64,000 nt of DNA from Sphingobium sp. SYK-6 (GTDB lineage Bacteria; Pseudomonadota; Alphaproteobacteria; Sphingomonadales; Sphingomonadaceae): NCBI RefSeq assembly GCF_000283515.1, contig NC_015976.1, forward strand, positions 2,636,501 through 2,700,500. Direction: 5' to 3'. Position numbers and translations under genes: made by a program. The notes under the pieces were generated by a model. It made no database searches, had not been told where the DNA came from, and was given only the letters and a program-made list of their open reading frames with translations. Of this stretch, positions 21,078 to 31,486 are shown one piece after another. Numbering within the stretch: position 1 is the stretch's first letter; each line of letters begins with the position of its first letter.

Positions 21078-22076
21078 TCACTCCGCAGCTTCTTCCAGAT
21101 GCCCGTGCGGCGCGGCGTGCATCGCCGCGATGCCGAGCTTCGCCAGCAGCGCGCCATCGCTGTCGTCGCCCGCATTGGGCGCCGTGAGGAGCTTGTCGCC
21201 GGTGAAGATGCTGTTCGCGCCCGCCATGAAGCAGAGCGCCTGGCAGGCCTCGCTCATGCTCTCGCGGCCGGCGGAGAGGCGCACCATGCTCGCCGGCATG
21301 GTGATGCGCGCCACCGCTACCGTGCGCACGAACTCGATCTCGTCAATTTTGGCGAGCGGCGTGTCGGCCAGCATGTCGCCCAGGACCGTGCCTTTCACCG
21401 GCACCAGCGCGTTGATCGGCACGCTCTCGGGATGCGGCATGGTGGCGAGCGCGTGGATGAAGCCGATGCGGTCCTCCCGCGTCTCGCCCATGCCCACGAT
21501 GCCGCCGCAGCACACATTGATGCCCGCCGCGCGCACCGCTTCCAGCGTGTCGATCCGCTCCGCGAAACTGCGGGTAGTGATCACCTCGCCATATTTCTCC
21601 GGCGCGGTATCGATATTGTGGTTGTAATAATCGAGGCCGGCCTGCGCGAGCATCTCCGCCTGCGCGGGCGTCAGCATGCCGAGCGTCATGCAGGTCTCCA
21701 TGCCCATGGCGCGCACGCCCTTCACCATCTCGATGAGGGCCGGCATGTCGCGATCCTTGGGATTGCGCCAAGCCGCGCCCATACAGAAGCGGCCCGAGCC
21801 GTTATCCTTGGCCATGGCGGCGGACTGGAGCACGGCGCGCACGTCCATAAGCTTGGTCGCCTTGAGCCCCGTCTCGGCATGCACCGACTGGCTGCAATAG
21901 CCGCAATCCTCCGGGCAGCCGCCGGTCTTGATGGACAGCAGCGTCGAAAGCTGCACCGCGTTGCGCGGGTGGCCGGCGCGGTGGACGGTCTGCGCCTCGT
22001 AGAGCAGGTCCATGAACGGCAGGTCGAACAGGGCGGCAATCTCTGCCCGGGTCCAGTCTGTGCGGGGCTCAGTCAT
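21078..22076 (-). CDS. bioB: Biotin synthase
   Basis: A radical-SAM enzyme that inserts sulfur into dethiobiotin. The 332-aa protein has the CxxxCxxC cluster ligands at Cys54/58/61 ('[11 protein letters not shown]') and family motifs '[19 protein letters not shown]', '[10 protein letters not shown]' and '[13 protein letters not shown]'. The ATG at 22076 has GGAGAT 4 nt upstream, so the ATG at 22088 (which contains that site) is rejected. No other biotin genes are adjacent. Its place between metY and pccA suggests that biotin supply is tied to propionyl-CoA carboxylase rather than to a bio operon. Confidence 0.95.
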   Translation of the reverse strand: MTEPRTDWTRAEIAALFDLPFMDLLYEAQTVHRAGHPRNAVQLSTLLSIKTGGCPEDCGYCSQSVHAETGLKATKLMDVRAVLQSAAMAKDNGSGRFCMGAAWRNPKDRDMPALIEMVKGVRAMGMETCMTLGMLTPAQAEMLAQAGLDYYNHNIDTAPEKYGEVITTRSFAERIDTLEAVRAAGINVCCGGIVGMGETREDRIGFIHALATMPHPESVPINALVPVKGTVLGDMLADTPLAKIDEIEFVRTVAVARITMPASMVRLSAGRESMSEACQALCFMAGANSIFTGDKLLTAPNAGDDSDGALLAKLGIAAMHAAPHGHLEEAAE

Positions 22077-22200
22077 CAAAATCTCCATGCAGGGCGAGCG
22101 CTGCGCCCACCCCGCCTATTCCCTGGAAGAGAGCATGAGCGCGGGCAAGCCCCGACGGGGGCAATTGCTGTGCATGAAACGGCCGCGCCCTGCTCATCGC

Positions 22201-23475
22201 TCACAGCTGGTCCAGCGCCTGCGCCATGTCCGCGATGATGTCGTCGATATGCTCGATGCCGACGGAGACGCGCACGACGTCCGCCCCGGCGCCGGCGAGC
22301 ACCAGCTCGTCATCGGAAAGCTGGCTGTGCGTCGTCGAGGCGGGGTGGATGATGAGCGAGCGCGTATCGCCGATATTGGCGAGATGGCTGAAGAGCTTCA
22401 CCGAGGAAACCAGCTTCACGCCCGCCTCGCGCCCGCCCTTGAGGCCGAAGGTGAAGACCGCGCCGCCCTTGCCGCCCATGTAGCGCTGCGCCAGCGCATG
22501 ATAGCGGTCCTCGGGCAGGCCGGCATAGGACACCCAGTCCACCTTGGGATGCGTGCGCAGCCACTGCGCCAGCATGAGGGCATTGCTGCAATGCCGCTCC
22601 ATGCGCAGGGGCAGCGTCTCCATGCCGGTGAGCACGAGGAAAGCGTTCATCGGCGCCAGCGTCGGCCCCAGATCGCGCAGGCCCAGCGCCCGGCAAGCGA
22701 GAATGAAGGCGATGTTGCCGAACGCCTCGGTGAAGCGCTTGCCGTGATAGCTCGGGTTCGGCTCGCTGAGATATGGATATTTGCCGTTCTTCGCCCAGTC
22801 GAACCGGCCCGCGTCCACGATCACCCCGGCCAGCGAATTGCCATGGCCGCCAAGGAACTTGGTCGCGGAATGGACGACGATGTCCGCGCCATATTCGATC
22901 GGGCGGCACAGCATCGGCGTGGCCAGCGTGTTGTCGACGATGAGCGGCACGCCGGCCGCATGCGCGATCCGGGCGATGGCCTCGATATCCTGAACCACGC
23001 CGCCGGGATTGGCGAGGCTCTCGATGAAGACGGCGCGGGTCTTGTCGGTAATGGCGGCAGCGACATTGTCGGGCTCGTCCGCGTCGACGAACGTCGAATC
23101 CCAGCTCATCTTGCGGAAGCTGTGGCCGATCTGGTTGAGCGAGCCGCCGTAGAGCTTCTTCGCCGCCACGATGTGGCAGCCCGGCTCCATCAGCGTGTGG
23201 AAAGCGAGGAACTGCGCGGCATGGCCCGATGCCGTGGCCAGTGCCGCCGCGCCGCCTTCCATCGCCGCGATCTTGCCCTCGAACGCCCCGGTCGTGGGGT
23301 TCATCAGGCGCGTGTAGATGTTGCCGAACTCGTTGAGTCCGAACAGCGCCGCCGCATGCTCCGGACTATCGAACACATAGGATGTGGTCTGGTAGATCGG
23401 CGTGATGCGCGCCTTGGTCGTCGGGTCCGGCTCGGTCCCGGCGTGGATGGCGAGAGTCTCGATATGGTCGGTCAT
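22201..23475 (-). CDS. metY: O-acetylhomoserine aminocarboxypropyltransferase (sulfhydrylase)
   Basis: A PLP enzyme of the Cys/Met metabolism family that makes homocysteine from O-acetylhomoserine and sulfide. The 424-aa length and motifs 'ETLAIHAGTEPDPTTKARITPIYQTTSY', 'ATASGHAAQ', PLP-lysine region 'VHSATKFLGGHG' (~207) and 'LFSHLANIGDTRSLIIHPASTTH' fit MetY rather than MetB/MetZ. The start could be ATG 23475 or TTG 23481: AGGAG lies 12 nt from the former and 6 nt from the latter. Only 41 bp separate it from the methylmalonyl-CoA mutase stop, so it is probably in that operon. No SAM riboswitch fits in the gap. Confidence 0.9.
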   Translation of the reverse strand: MTDHIETLAIHAGTEPDPTTKARITPIYQTTSYVFDSPEHAAALFGLNEFGNIYTRLMNPTTGAFEGKIAAMEGGAAALATASGHAAQFLAFHTLMEPGCHIVAAKKLYGGSLNQIGHSFRKMSWDSTFVDADEPDNVAAAITDKTRAVFIESLANPGGVVQDIEAIARIAHAAGVPLIVDNTLATPMLCRPIEYGADIVVHSATKFLGGHGNSLAGVIVDAGRFDWAKNGKYPYLSEPNPSYHGKRFTEAFGNIAFILACRALGLRDLGPTLAPMNAFLVLTGMETLPLRMERHCSNALMLAQWLRTHPKVDWVSYAGLPEDRYHALAQRYMGGKGGAVFTFGLKGGREAGVKLVSSVKLFSHLANIGDTRSLIIHPASTTHSQLSDDELVLAGAGADVVRVSVGIEHIDDIIADMAQALDQL

Positions 23476-23516
23476 CGGCAATCACTTCTCCTGATGTCTG
23501 GTCGGTCTTTGGCCGA

Positions 23517-25655
23517 TCAGACCGATTCCGGCGAGGGCATATTATGCCCGAGCAGGCGCAGCACGTCCTCGACCGAATCGAGCACATTGGTGCCGGGACC
23601 GTAGATCCCCTGCACGCCCGCTGCCCGCAACGCCTCATAATCCTGCGGCGGAATGACGCCGCCCACGATCACCCTGATATCCGCCCGCCCGGCCTCGCGA
23701 AGCCGCCCGATCAGCTCAGGGATCAGCGTCTTGTGCCCCGCGGCGAGGCTGGACGCGCCCACCACGTCCACATCCTTCTCCAGCGCCAGTGCGGCCGTCT
23801 CTTCCGGCGTCTGGAACAGCGGGCCGCTGGTCACCTCGAAGCCCAGATCCCCGAAGGCAGAGGCAATCACATTGGCGCCGCGATCATGCCCGTCCTGCCC
23901 CATCTTGGCGACGAGGATGCGCGGCTTGCGGCCAAGGCGCCGCTCCACGGCCTGCACGCCATCGACGACATTCGCCCAGCGCTGGTCCTCGCGGTAAGGC
24001 GCGGCGTAGACGCCTTTGACCGGCTGGGGGACCGTGGCGTAACGCCCGAACACCTCTTCCATCGCCGCGGAAATCTCGCCCAGCGTCGCGCGGGCCCGCG
24101 CCGCGTCCACCGCCAGGGCAAGGAGATTGCCGGTGCCCGCCGCGCCGGCCTTCAGCGCCGCGAGCGCCGCACTGCACGCCGCCTCGTCACGCTGCGCCTT
24201 CACCTGCCGGATGCGCGCGACCTGCGCGTCCCGCACGGCGTGATTATCCACTTCCAGGATCTCGATGGGCGCCTCGCCCGGCAGGCGATATCTGTTGACG
24301 CCCACGATCACGTCATCGCCCCGGTCGACCCGCGCCTGGCGGGCAGCGGCGGCTTCCTCGATCATCGCCTTGGGCCAGCCGGCGGCCACGGCCCGCGCCA
24401 TGCCGCCTTCCGCCTCGACCCGGTCGATGATCGCCTGCGCGGCTTCGGCCAGCTCATGCGTGAGCGCCTCGACATAATAGCTGCCGCCGAGCGGATCGAC
24501 GACCTTCGTCATCCCCGTCTCCTCCTGCAGCACGATCTGCGTGTTGCGGGCGATGCGGGCGGAAAAGTCCGTCGGCAGGGCAATGGCCTCATCGAGCGCA
24601 TTGGTGTGCAGCGACTGGGTGCCGCCCAGCATCGCCGCCATCGCCTCGATGGTGGTGCGGATGACGTTGTTGTACGGGTCCTGCTCGGTCAACGAGACGC
24701 CGGACGTCTGGCAATGCGTGCGCAGCATCTTCGAGCGCTCGTCCTGTGCGCCGAGCGTCGTCATCGCCCTGTGCCAGAGCAGCCGCGCCGCGCGCAGCTT
24801 GGCGACTTCCATGAAGAAGTTCATGCCGATGGCGAAGAAGAAGCTGAGGCGGCCGGCGAAACGATCGATATCCAGCCCGGACGCCACGCCATATTTCACA
24901 TATTCGATGCCGTCCGCGATGGTGAAGGCCAGTTCCTGCACCGCCGTCGCCCCGGCTTCCTGCATATGGTAGCCGGATATGGAGATGCTGTTGAAGCGGG
25001 GCATGTGGTCCGCCGTATAGGCGAAGATGTCCGAGATGATCCGCATGCTGGGCGCGGGCGGATAGATATAGGTATTGCGGACCATGAACTCCTTGAGGAT
25101 GTCGTTCTGGATGGTCCCTTCCAGCTTCTCCTGAGCGACGCCCTGCTCCTGCGCCGCGACGATGAAGAAAGCGAGGACCGGGATCACCGCGCCGTTCATG
25201 GTCATGGAAACGGACATCTGGTCGAGCGGAATGCCGTCGAACAGGATCTTCATGTCCTCGACGGTATCGATCGCCACCCCTGCCTTGCCGACATCGCCCG
25301 TCACGCGCGGATGGTCGCTGTCGTAGCCGCGATGGGTGGCGAGATCGAAAGCGACGGACAGCCCCTTCTGCCCGGCCGCGAGATTGCGCTTGTAGAAGGC
25401 GTTGGATTCCTCGGCGGTCGAGAAGCCGGCATATTGGCGGACCGTCCAGGGCCGCCCCGCATACATGGAAGCACGCACGCCGCGCGTGAACGGCGCGAAG
25501 CCCGGCAGGCCGGGGTCCAGCCCTTCGATGTCCGCCGGCGTGTAGAGCGGGCGGACGTCAATGCCTTCCGGCGTGTGCCAGGCGAGATCGCGCCCCTTCA
25601 CTTCCTGCGCGGCGCGCTGCTGCCAGTCCTCGATCGTGGGCCGGTCGGTCATCAT
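23517..25655 (-). CDS. scpA: Methylmalonyl-CoA mutase
   Basis: An adenosylcobalamin-dependent enzyme that rearranges (R)-methylmalonyl-CoA to succinyl-CoA. The 712-aa single-subunit form has the TIM-barrel substrate domain ('[39 protein letters not shown]', quoted in part, and '[16 protein letters not shown]', '[14 protein letters not shown]') and a C-terminal cobalamin domain with the base-off motif '[11 protein letters not shown]' near residue 583. The ATG at 25655 overlaps the enoyl-CoA hydratase stop by 4 nt. It completes the carboxylase-epimerase-mutase route. The MeaB-type chaperone is not in the window. Confidence 0.97.
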   Translation of the reverse strand: MMTDRPTIEDWQQRAAQEVKGRDLAWHTPEGIDVRPLYTPADIEGLDPGLPGFAPFTRGVRASMYAGRPWTVRQYAGFSTAEESNAFYKRNLAAGQKGLSVAFDLATHRGYDSDHPRVTGDVGKAGVAIDTVEDMKILFDGIPLDQMSVSMTMNGAVIPVLAFFIVAAQEQGVAQEKLEGTIQNDILKEFMVRNTYIYPPAPSMRIISDIFAYTADHMPRFNSISISGYHMQEAGATAVQELAFTIADGIEYVKYGVASGLDIDRFAGRLSFFFAIGMNFFMEVAKLRAARLLWHRAMTTLGAQDERSKMLRTHCQTSGVSLTEQDPYNNVIRTTIEAMAAMLGGTQSLHTNALDEAIALPTDFSARIARNTQIVLQEETGMTKVVDPLGGSYYVEALTHELAEAAQAIIDRVEAEGGMARAVAAGWPKAMIEEAAAARQARVDRGDDVIVGVNRYRLPGEAPIEILEVDNHAVRDAQVARIRQVKAQRDEAACSAALAALKAGAAGTGNLLALAVDAARARATLGEISAAMEEVFGRYATVPQPVKGVYAAPYREDQRWANVVDGVQAVERRLGRKPRILVAKMGQDGHDRGANVIASAFGDLGFEVTSGPLFQTPEETAALALEKDVDVVGASSLAAGHKTLIPELIGRLREAGRADIRVIVGGVIPPQDYEALRAAGVQGIYGPGTNVLDSVEDVLRLLGHNMPSPESV

Positions 25656-26425
25656 TCGCCCCGGAAAATCGGTGCGCGCTTCTCGACGAAGGCGGCGACG
25701 CCTTCGCGGAAATCCTCGGTGCGCCCCGCAGCGCTCTGGTTTGCCGCTTCCACCGTCATCGTCTCGGGCAGCGTATGCGTGAGCGCCGCCGCCACCTGCT
25801 TGCGGATCAGGCCGATGGCCACGCCCGGCCCACGGGCGAGACGATGCGCGATCGCATCCGCTTCGCTCGCCAGTGCCTCATCATCGAAGACCCGCGCGAC
25901 CAGCCCGGCATCCACGGCGTCCTGCGCGCTCATCTGCTCGCCCAGCAGCGCCATCTCCAGCGCCTTGGCCCGGCCCGCGCTCTTGGCGACCAGCCATGTC
26001 GCGCCGGCATCCGGCACCAGCCCGATATTGACGAAGCCAAGCTGGAGATAGGCCGAGCGCGCGATGAGGGCGATGTCCGCCGCCAGCGCCAGTGCCACGC
26101 CCGCGCCCACTGCGGGACCGTTGATGGCGCTCACCACCGGGATATCCAGCCCGGCAAGGCGCAGGAACAGGGGATGATAATAAGTCGCCAGCGTCTCGCC
26201 CAGATCGCGCACCACGCCGCCGCTGCCCGCCAGATCCGCTCCGGCACAGAAGGCGCGGCCGGCGCCGGTGAGGAGCACCGCGCGGGCCCCGGCCGCCACG
26301 CCGTCGTCCAGCGCATGCGTCAAGGCTGCCAGCAATTCGGTGGAAAGGGCATTGAGCCGCTCCGGCCGGTTGAGCGTTAGCGTCAGGACGCCTTCCTGCA
26401 GGGAAGAGATGAGGATCTGGGTCAA
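25652..26425 (-). CDS. Enoyl-CoA hydratase/isomerase family protein (PaaG-like)
   Basis: A 257-aa crotonase-fold protein: '[17 protein letters not shown]', oxyanion-hole segments '[12 protein letters not shown]' and '[18 protein letters not shown]', and the '[13 protein letters not shown]' stretch found in PaaG/isomerase-like members, where the second catalytic Glu of classical hydratases is replaced by a non-acidic residue. That pattern favours an isomerase or a specialised hydratase. It overlaps the epimerase gene upstream and the mutase gene downstream by 4 nt each, so the three are translationally coupled. The role in propionate metabolism is not obvious; it may process branched or odd-chain acyl-CoAs that yield propionyl-CoA. 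Confidence 0.88.
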   Translation of the reverse strand: MTQILISSLQEGVLTLTLNRPERLNALSTELLAALTHALDDGVAAGARAVLLTGAGRAFCAGADLAGSGGVVRDLGETLATYYHPLFLRLAGLDIPVVSAINGPAVGAGVALALAADIALIARSAYLQLGFVNIGLVPDAGATWLVAKSAGRAKALEMALLGEQMSAQDAVDAGLVARVFDDEALASEADAIAHRLARGPGVAIGLIRKQVAAALTHTLPETMTVEAANQSAAGRTEDFREGVAAFVEKRAPIFRGE

Positions 26426-26862
26426 TGTCCCGCTCCCTTGGGGGTTTCCATGATCTCGGTCAGCACGCCGCCCATGTCCCGGGGATGGACGAAGAAGACC
26501 GGCGTGCCGTGCGCGCCAAGGCGCGGCTCGCCCAGCACCCGCTTGCCCTGCCGCTCGAACCAGTCCTTCGCGGCCGCTATGTCCGGCACTTCGAACGCGA
26601 GATGATGCTGCCCGCCCTGCGGGTTCTTCGCGAGGAAGGCCGCAATGGGCGAGGCATCCCCAAGCGGCTCCAGCAATTCGATCTGCGTGCCCGCCGTGCC
26701 GTCCGCCCCGGGCGTCTCGACGAAGCAGACGCGCACGCCCTGCCCGGCCATGTCGAACGGTTCGCGAATGATCTGCGCGCCCATGACATCACGCCAGAAG
26801 GCGATCGCCGCCTCCAGCGAAGGCGTCGCCACGCCGACATGATTGAGGCGCCCCAGCTTCAT
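26422..26862 (-). CDS. mce: Methylmalonyl-CoA epimerase
   Basis: A VOC-fold metalloenzyme that converts (S)- to (R)-methylmalonyl-CoA for the mutase. The 146-aa protein starts at MKLGRLNHVGVA (26862), where the ATG overlaps the thiolase stop (ATGA). Metal ligands are visible in 'LNHVGVA', 'GGQHHLAFEVPD' and the C-terminal 'GVLTEIMET'. The family motif 'GTQIELLEPLGDASPIAAFLAKN' is clear. The length equals the usual 135-150 aa. Confidence 0.95.
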   Translation of the reverse strand: MKLGRLNHVGVATPSLEAAIAFWRDVMGAQIIREPFDMAGQGVRVCFVETPGADGTAGTQIELLEPLGDASPIAAFLAKNPQGGQHHLAFEVPDIAAAKDWFERQGKRVLGEPRLGAHGTPVFFVHPRDMGGVLTEIMETPKGAGH

Positions 26863-28046
26863 CAGAGCAGTTCCACCGCCATCGCCGTCGCCTCGCCGCC
26901 GCCAATGCACAGCGACGCGATGCCGCGTCGTCCGCCGGTGCGCTCCAGCGCGGAGAGCAGGGTCGCCACGATGCGCGCGCCGGACGCGCCGACCGGATGG
27001 CCGAGCGCCGTCGCCCCGCCATGGATGTTCACCTTCTCGTGCGGAATGGAGAGGTCATGCATCGCCGCCATGGTGACGACGGCGAATGCCTCGTTGATCT
27101 CGAACAGGTCGACATCCTCGACGCGCCAGCCGGTCTTCGCCAGCAGCTTCTCGATCGCCCCGACAGGGGCGGTGGTGAAATGGGCGGGCAGCCGGGCATG
27201 CGCTGTATGGGCCACAATCCGCGCGACCGGGCGCACGCCGTTGGCCGCTACCCAGCCCTCGCCCGCCAGCACCAGCGCGGCCGCGCCGTCCGAAATGGAG
27301 CTGGCATTGGCGGCAGTGATCGTACCGTCCTTTGCAAATGCCGGCCGCAGGCTCGGGATCTTCGCGGGATCGCCCTTCAGCGGCTGCTCGTCCTGCGCGA
27401 CGGTTTGCGAGCCCTTGCGGCTTGTCACTTCGACCGGGACGATTTCCTTTTCGAACCAGCCGCCTGCCTGCGCCTTCTGCGCCCGGGTCAGGGATTCGAT
27501 CGCATAGGCATCCTGCGCCTCGCGCGTGAACTGATAGTCGCGCGCCGTGCCCTCGGCGAAGACGCCCATCGCCTTGCCCGGCTCATAGGCATCCTCCAGC
27601 CCATCGAGCATCATGTGGTCATAAATGACATCATGGCCAATGCGGGCGCCGGCCCGGTGCTTCTTCATGAGATAGGGCGCGTTGGACATGCTCTCCATGC
27701 CACCCGCGACGATCAGCTCGGCCGACCCCGCCGCGATGGCGTCCGCCGCCATCATCGCTGCCTTCATGCCGCTGCCGCACATCTTGTTGATGGTGGTCGC
27801 CTCGACATGATCGGGCAGCCCTGCCCCGCGCGCGGCCTGGCGCGCCGGCGCCTGCCCGAGCCCCGCCGGCAGCACGCAGCCCATATAGCAGCGTTCGACC
27901 GCCGCCGGATCGACGCCCGCGCGCTCGACCGCAGCCCTGACGGCGGCGGTGCCGAGCTCCGTCGCGCTGGCGCCGGAAAGGTTGCCCTGGAATCCACCCA
28001 TCGGCGTGCGGGCATAAGAGAGAATGAGCGTGGCGTTCGTCGTCAT
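26862..28046 (-). CDS. Acetyl-CoA C-acyltransferase (thiolase)
   Basis: A 394-aa thiolase: nucleophilic Cys in 'INKMCGSGMKAAM', 'GGMESMSNAPYL', catalytic His in 'GGATALGHPVGASGAR' and the second Cys in 'SLCIGGGEATAM'. It is distinct from phaA in this window. In this operon it would release acetyl-CoA and propionyl-CoA from beta-ketoacyl-CoAs such as 2-methylacetoacetyl-CoA (isoleucine) or 3-ketovaleryl-CoA, feeding the carboxylase. The start is given as ATG 28046. A TTG at 28067 has a better-placed GGAGG, so the N-terminus may be 7 residues longer. Confidence 0.92.
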   Translation of the reverse strand: MTTNATLILSYARTPMGGFQGNLSGASATELGTAAVRAAVERAGVDPAAVERCYMGCVLPAGLGQAPARQAARGAGLPDHVEATTINKMCGSGMKAAMMAADAIAAGSAELIVAGGMESMSNAPYLMKKHRAGARIGHDVIYDHMMLDGLEDAYEPGKAMGVFAEGTARDYQFTREAQDAYAIESLTRAQKAQAGGWFEKEIVPVEVTSRKGSQTVAQDEQPLKGDPAKIPSLRPAFAKDGTITAANASSISDGAAALVLAGEGWVAANGVRPVARIVAHTAHARLPAHFTTAPVGAIEKLLAKTGWRVEDVDLFEINEAFAVVTMAAMHDLSIPHEKVNIHGGATALGHPVGASGARIVATLLSALERTGGRRGIASLCIGGGEATAMAVELL

Positions 28047-28076
28047 GTCCGGAAATCCATCATTCAACCAGCATCC

Positions 28077-28093
28077 TCCCCGCAAAGCGGGGA
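28077..28093. terminator. Short hairpin between the small membrane protein gene and the thiolase gene
   Basis: A perfect 7-bp stem TCCCCGC / GCGGGGA with an AAA loop. On the transcribed (minus) strand it is followed by GGATGCTGG and not by a T-run, so it may act as a processing or attenuation element rather than as a full terminator. Its 3' arm is also the purine-rich GGGGAGG stretch. Confidence 0.4.
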
Positions 28094-28115
28094 AAGACGA
28101 ACCGGTGCGGAAACA

Positions 28116-28376
28116 TCAATTCAGCAGGCCCAAGCACAGGATGGAGAGAGACATCACACTCAGTCCGATCCATGGCACGGCGCGTAACAGTTTCAGTTCA
28201 ACCTCGAACCGACGGGGATCATCGCCTCTTCTAATAACCTGCTCCCCGATCAGACCGCGAACCCGAAAACGCAGTTCTCCCGACCTGGATGCTTCCCGAG
28301 CCTTCATGAGAGGGATGACGCAAGCCGCAGCCAGTGCGACCCCGCCTCCCAGAACAAGAAAAAGTGAACTATCCAT
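28116..28376 (-). CDS. Small two-helix membrane protein, function unknown
   Basis: An 86-aa protein I do not recognise. It has an N-terminal hydrophobic helix ('LFLVLGGGVALAAACVIPL'), a charged cytoplasmic-looking middle (~24-65, with many Arg and Glu residues), and a C-terminal helix ('VPWIGLSVMSLSILCLGLL'), a hairpin topology. The ATG at 28376 shares one base with the pccB stop (TGATG), and a GTG lies one codon earlier. The coupling argues that it is a real gene. Its base composition is noticeably less GC-rich than its neighbours. It may be an accessory to the propionate operon or an insertion into it. Confidence 0.65.
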   Translation of the reverse strand: MDSSLFLVLGGGVALAAACVIPLMKAREASRSGELRFRVRGLIGEQVIRRGDDPRRFEVELKLLRAVPWIGLSVMSLSILCLGLLN

Positions 28377-29914
28377 CACAGCGGTATGTTATCATGCTTC
28401 TTCCACGGATTCTCGAGCTGCTTGTTGCGCAGCTTCCGCAGCCCGAGCGCGACGCGCCGCCGCGTGGAATGAGGCATGATGACCTCGTCGATGAAACCCT
28501 TGGAGGCGGCGACGAAGGGGTTGGCGAAGCGATCCTCATATTCCTTCGTGCGCGCGGCGATCTTCTCGGGGTCGCCGATATCCTTGCGGAAGATGATCTC
28601 CACTGCGCCCTTGGCGCCCATCACGGCGATCTCGGCGGTCGGCCAGGCATAATTGAGGTCCCCGCGCAGATGCTTGGAAGCCATCACGTCATAGGCACCG
28701 CCATAGGCCTTGCGCGTAATGACGGTGATCTTGGGCACCGTCGCCTCGGCATAAGCGAAGAGCAGCTTGGCGCCATGCTTGATGATGCCGGCATGCTCCT
28801 GCGCCGTGCCGGGCAGGAAGCCGGGGACGTCGACGAAGGTGAGGATCGGGATCTCGAACGCGTCGCAGAAGCGCACGAAGCGCGCGGCCTTCTTCGAGGA
28901 ATTGATGTCGAGCACGCCCGCGAGGACCATCGGCTGGTTCGCGACCACGCCGACCGTGCGGCCCTCGATCCGCCCGAAACCGCAGATGATATTGCCGGCA
29001 TGGGCGGGCTGGATCTCAAAGAAATCGCCTTCGTCCAGCGCCTTGCGGATGACCTCGTGCATGTCATAGGGCTGGTTGGCGCTTGCCGGGATGAGCGTAT
29101 CCAGTCCCGGCTCCTCGCGATCCCACGGGTCGGCGGTGGGACGATCGGGCACGGGATCGCGATTGTTCGCGGGAAGAAAGTCCACGAAGTCGCGCGCCGC
29201 CAGCAACGCCTCGATGTCATTCTCGAAAGCGACGTCGGCGACGCCCGACTTCGTGGTGTGAGTCACGGCGCCCCCGAGTTCCTCCTGCGAAACCATTTCG
29301 TTCGTGACGGTTTTCACGACATCGGGGCCGGTGACGAACATGTAGCTCGAATGTTTCACCATGAAGATGAAGTCGGTCATGGCCGGGGAATAGACCGCGC
29401 CGCCGGCACAGGGCCCCATCACCAGACTGATCTGCGGGACCACGCCGGACGCCAGCACGTTGCGCTGGAACACCTCGGCATAGCCACCGAGCGACGCCAC
29501 CCCTTCCTGGATGCGGGCGCCGCCACTGTCGTTGAGGCCGATCACCGGCGCGCCGACCTTCATCGCCATGTCCATGATCTTGCAGATCTTCTGAGCATGC
29601 CGTTCGGACAGCGACCCGCCGAAGACCGTGAAATCCTGGCTGAAGACGAAGACCAGCCGGCCATTGATCGTGCCCGAGCCCGTGACGACGCCGTCGCCGG
29701 GCATGCGCTGCGCATCCATGCCGAAATCGGTGCAGTTATGCTCGACATACATGTCGAGCTCCTCGAACGAGCCTTCGTCCAGCAGCACGTCGAGCCGTTC
29801 GCGCGCCGTCAGCTTGCCCTTGGCGTGCTGCGCGGCGATGCGCGCCTCGCCGCCGCCAAGCCTTGCCGCGGCGCGCTTGGCCTCAAGCTGCTCGATGATG
29901 GGCAGATCGGACAC
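28376..29914 (-). CDS. pccB: Propionyl-CoA carboxylase beta subunit (carboxyltransferase)
   Basis: Transfers CO2 from carboxybiotin on PccA to propionyl-CoA. The 512-aa protein starts at a GTG (29914, [21 protein letters not shown]), chosen because GGAGAG lies 5 nt upstream and because this is where the family N-terminus begins. Carboxyltransferase motifs include '[20 protein letters not shown]', '[20 protein letters not shown]', '[20 protein letters not shown]' and '[23 protein letters not shown]'. The tail '[28 protein letters not shown]' (quoted in part) is typical of PccB. It is first in the minus-strand run and divergent from the ScfR-type regulator, whose candidate operators lie directly upstream. 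Confidence 0.95.
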   Translation of the reverse strand: MSDLPIIEQLEAKRAAARLGGGEARIAAQHAKGKLTARERLDVLLDEGSFEELDMYVEHNCTDFGMDAQRMPGDGVVTGSGTINGRLVFVFSQDFTVFGGSLSERHAQKICKIMDMAMKVGAPVIGLNDSGGARIQEGVASLGGYAEVFQRNVLASGVVPQISLVMGPCAGGAVYSPAMTDFIFMVKHSSYMFVTGPDVVKTVTNEMVSQEELGGAVTHTTKSGVADVAFENDIEALLAARDFVDFLPANNRDPVPDRPTADPWDREEPGLDTLIPASANQPYDMHEVIRKALDEGDFFEIQPAHAGNIICGFGRIEGRTVGVVANQPMVLAGVLDINSSKKAARFVRFCDAFEIPILTFVDVPGFLPGTAQEHAGIIKHGAKLLFAYAEATVPKITVITRKAYGGAYDVMASKHLRGDLNYAWPTAEIAVMGAKGAVEIIFRKDIGDPEKIAARTKEYEDRFANPFVAASKGFIDEVIMPHSTRRRVALGLRKLRNKQLENPWKKHDNIPL

Positions 29915-29926
29915 GGGCTCTCCATC

Positions 29927-30039
29927 CTGCGAAACGGACTGTTTGCGAAACGCGCTGGTGCCTGAATATGGCCCCGGCAGGGCTTTGTCACGCGTAGCGC
30001 TTTGCAAACTTGCGGAGTTGCGAAGCGTCGGTTTGCGGA
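29927..30039. promoter_or_regulatory. Cluster of TTTGC(A/G)AA-type operator sites between pccB and the ScfR-type regulator gene
   Basis: The 138-bp divergent promoter contains CTGCGAAAC (29927-29935), GTTTGCGAAAC (29942-29952), the perfect palindrome TTTGCAAA (30001-30008), TTGCGGAGTTGCGAA (30010-30024) and GTTTGCGGA (30031-30039). TTTGCAAA-like sites are, from memory, what RamB/PrpR/ScfR-type regulators bind. Arrangement on both sides of the region would allow control of pccB and autoregulation of the regulator. Confidence 0.7.
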
Positions 30040-30052
30040 TTAGGCAGCGCGC

Positions 30053-31468
30053 ATGTCCCGCGGCACCCGCCTCTTCGTCGGCCAGAAGGTCCGGCAGCTT
30101 CGCCTCGACAATCGCATGGACCAGAAGGCCATGGCGCGGCTGCTCGACATCTCCGTTTCCTATCTTTCCCAGCTCGAGAATAACGACCGCCCCCTCACCG
30201 CCAAGGTGAAGGCCGCGCTCGCGAGCGCCTTCCCGCTGGACTGGTCCGCGTTTGACGAGCGGCAGGAGGAGCAGTTGCTGGGCGCGTTCAACTGGGCGCT
30301 CGCCAATCCCGGCCTCGGCTCGCCGCCGCCCGATCCGGAACGCGCCGAGCGGCTGCATCTCCATTATCCGGACTTCGCGGCGCGCTATGTCGAGCTGCAC
30401 CATGCGTTGCGCCAGACGCAGGAACGGCTCGCGATGATGGAAGAGGCCATCGCGTCCGACGCTGCGCCGGCCGCGCGGGCACCCTGGGAGACAGTGCGCG
30501 ACTGGTTCCACGAGTCAGGCAATTACATCCATGCACTCGATGTCGCGGCCGAGGATCTCTGCGCACGGCTGGGGCTTGGCGGGCCGGACAATGAAGCACG
30601 GCTGCTGCGCGCGCTGGAGGAACGGCACCAGTGCCGCGTCAGCCCCAGCGAAAGCGACCGCACCATGCTGCGCCGCTACGATGCCGCCGGACGGCAGCTC
30701 AGCATCAATGCCGCCCTGCCCCTCCCCAGTCGCGCCTTCCAGATCGCCAACCAGTTGATGCAGTTCGAGCTGGGGGGAGACATGGCGGCGATCATGGCCG
30801 AGGCCCAGCTTGGCGATCCGGTGGCAGACCAGCTGCTCCTGCTCGGTCTCGCCAATTATGCCGCCGGTGCGCTGCTGATGCCTTATGGTCATTTCCGCCA
30901 GTCCGCCCGGTCCCTGCGCCACGATATCGATCCGCTCGCCCGCCAGTTCGGCGTGAGCTTCGAGCAGGCCTGCCACCGGCTCTCGACCCTCCAGCGGCCG
31001 GGGCAGCGCGGCATTCCCTTCTTCTTCTGCCGGGTCGACATGGCCGGCAACATCACCAAGCGGCACAGCGCCACGCGCCTGCAATTCGCCCGGTTCGGCG
31101 GCGCCTGCCCGCTCTGGGGGGTGCATGAGGCTGTAGCGATCCCCGACCGGATCATCGTGCAGCTCGCCGAGATGCCGGACGGAATGCGCTATGTCTCCAT
31201 GGCGCGGGGTCTTGTGAAGCCCTCGGGCAGCTATGCCCGCGCGCCGCGCCGCTATGCCGTGGTGCTTGGCTGCGAGATCGAGCATGCCGGCAACTTCATC
31301 TATGCCGATGGCCTGCGCCTCACCGACGAGGCCGCCGCCACACCCATCGGCATGTCCTGCCGCCTCTGCCCGCGCGAAGGCTGCGACCAGCGCGCCTTTC
31401 CCCCGCTCGACCGACCGATCCACATCGAGCGCGATCATCGCGGCATCGTGCCTTACGGGATCGGGTGA
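30053..31468 (+). CDS. XRE-family short-chain fatty acyl regulator (ScfR/RamB/PrpR type)
   Basis: A 471-aa transcription factor. It has an N-terminal HTH_XRE domain (~1-65: '[39 protein letters not shown]', quoted in part), a middle IrrE/M78-like domain without an intact HExxH (~180-300, '[14 protein letters not shown]'), and a C-terminal DUF2083 domain with cysteines in '[18 protein letters not shown]'. Mycobacterial PrpR has the same architecture, senses short-chain acyl-CoA and carries an Fe-S cluster; the Cys-rich tail here would suit that. Divergent placement from pccB and the operator cluster indicate that it controls the propionyl-CoA locus. Confidence 0.9.
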   Translation: MSRGTRLFVGQKVRQLRLDNRMDQKAMARLLDISVSYLSQLENNDRPLTAKVKAALASAFPLDWSAFDERQEEQLLGAFNWALANPGLGSPPPDPERAERLHLHYPDFAARYVELHHALRQTQERLAMMEEAIASDAAPAARAPWETVRDWFHESGNYIHALDVAAEDLCARLGLGGPDNEARLLRALEERHQCRVSPSESDRTMLRRYDAAGRQLSINAALPLPSRAFQIANQLMQFELGGDMAAIMAEAQLGDPVADQLLLLGLANYAAGALLMPYGHFRQSARSLRHDIDPLARQFGVSFEQACHRLSTLQRPGQRGIPFFFCRVDMAGNITKRHSATRLQFARFGGACPLWGVHEAVAIPDRIIVQLAEMPDGMRYVSMARGLVKPSGSYARAPRRYAVVLGCEIEHAGNFIYADGLRLTDEAAATPIGMSCRLCPREGCDQRAFPPLDRPIHIERDHRGIVPYGIG

Positions 31469-31486
31469 GCGCGGGAAGCAGCGCCC

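Noticed and set aside
23476..23516. Possible SAM riboswitch before the metY-type gene
   Set aside because: The gap to the mutase stop is only 41 bp, too short for any known SAM aptamer.
23544..26051. An 835-codon open frame antisense to the mutase and enoyl-CoA hydratase genes
   Set aside because: His/Arg/Asp-rich shadow sequence without any domain; both opposite genes have full catalytic motifs.
27331..27338. A TTTGCAAA octamer
   Set aside because: It lies in the middle of the thiolase coding sequence and is isolated, so it is probably coincidental.
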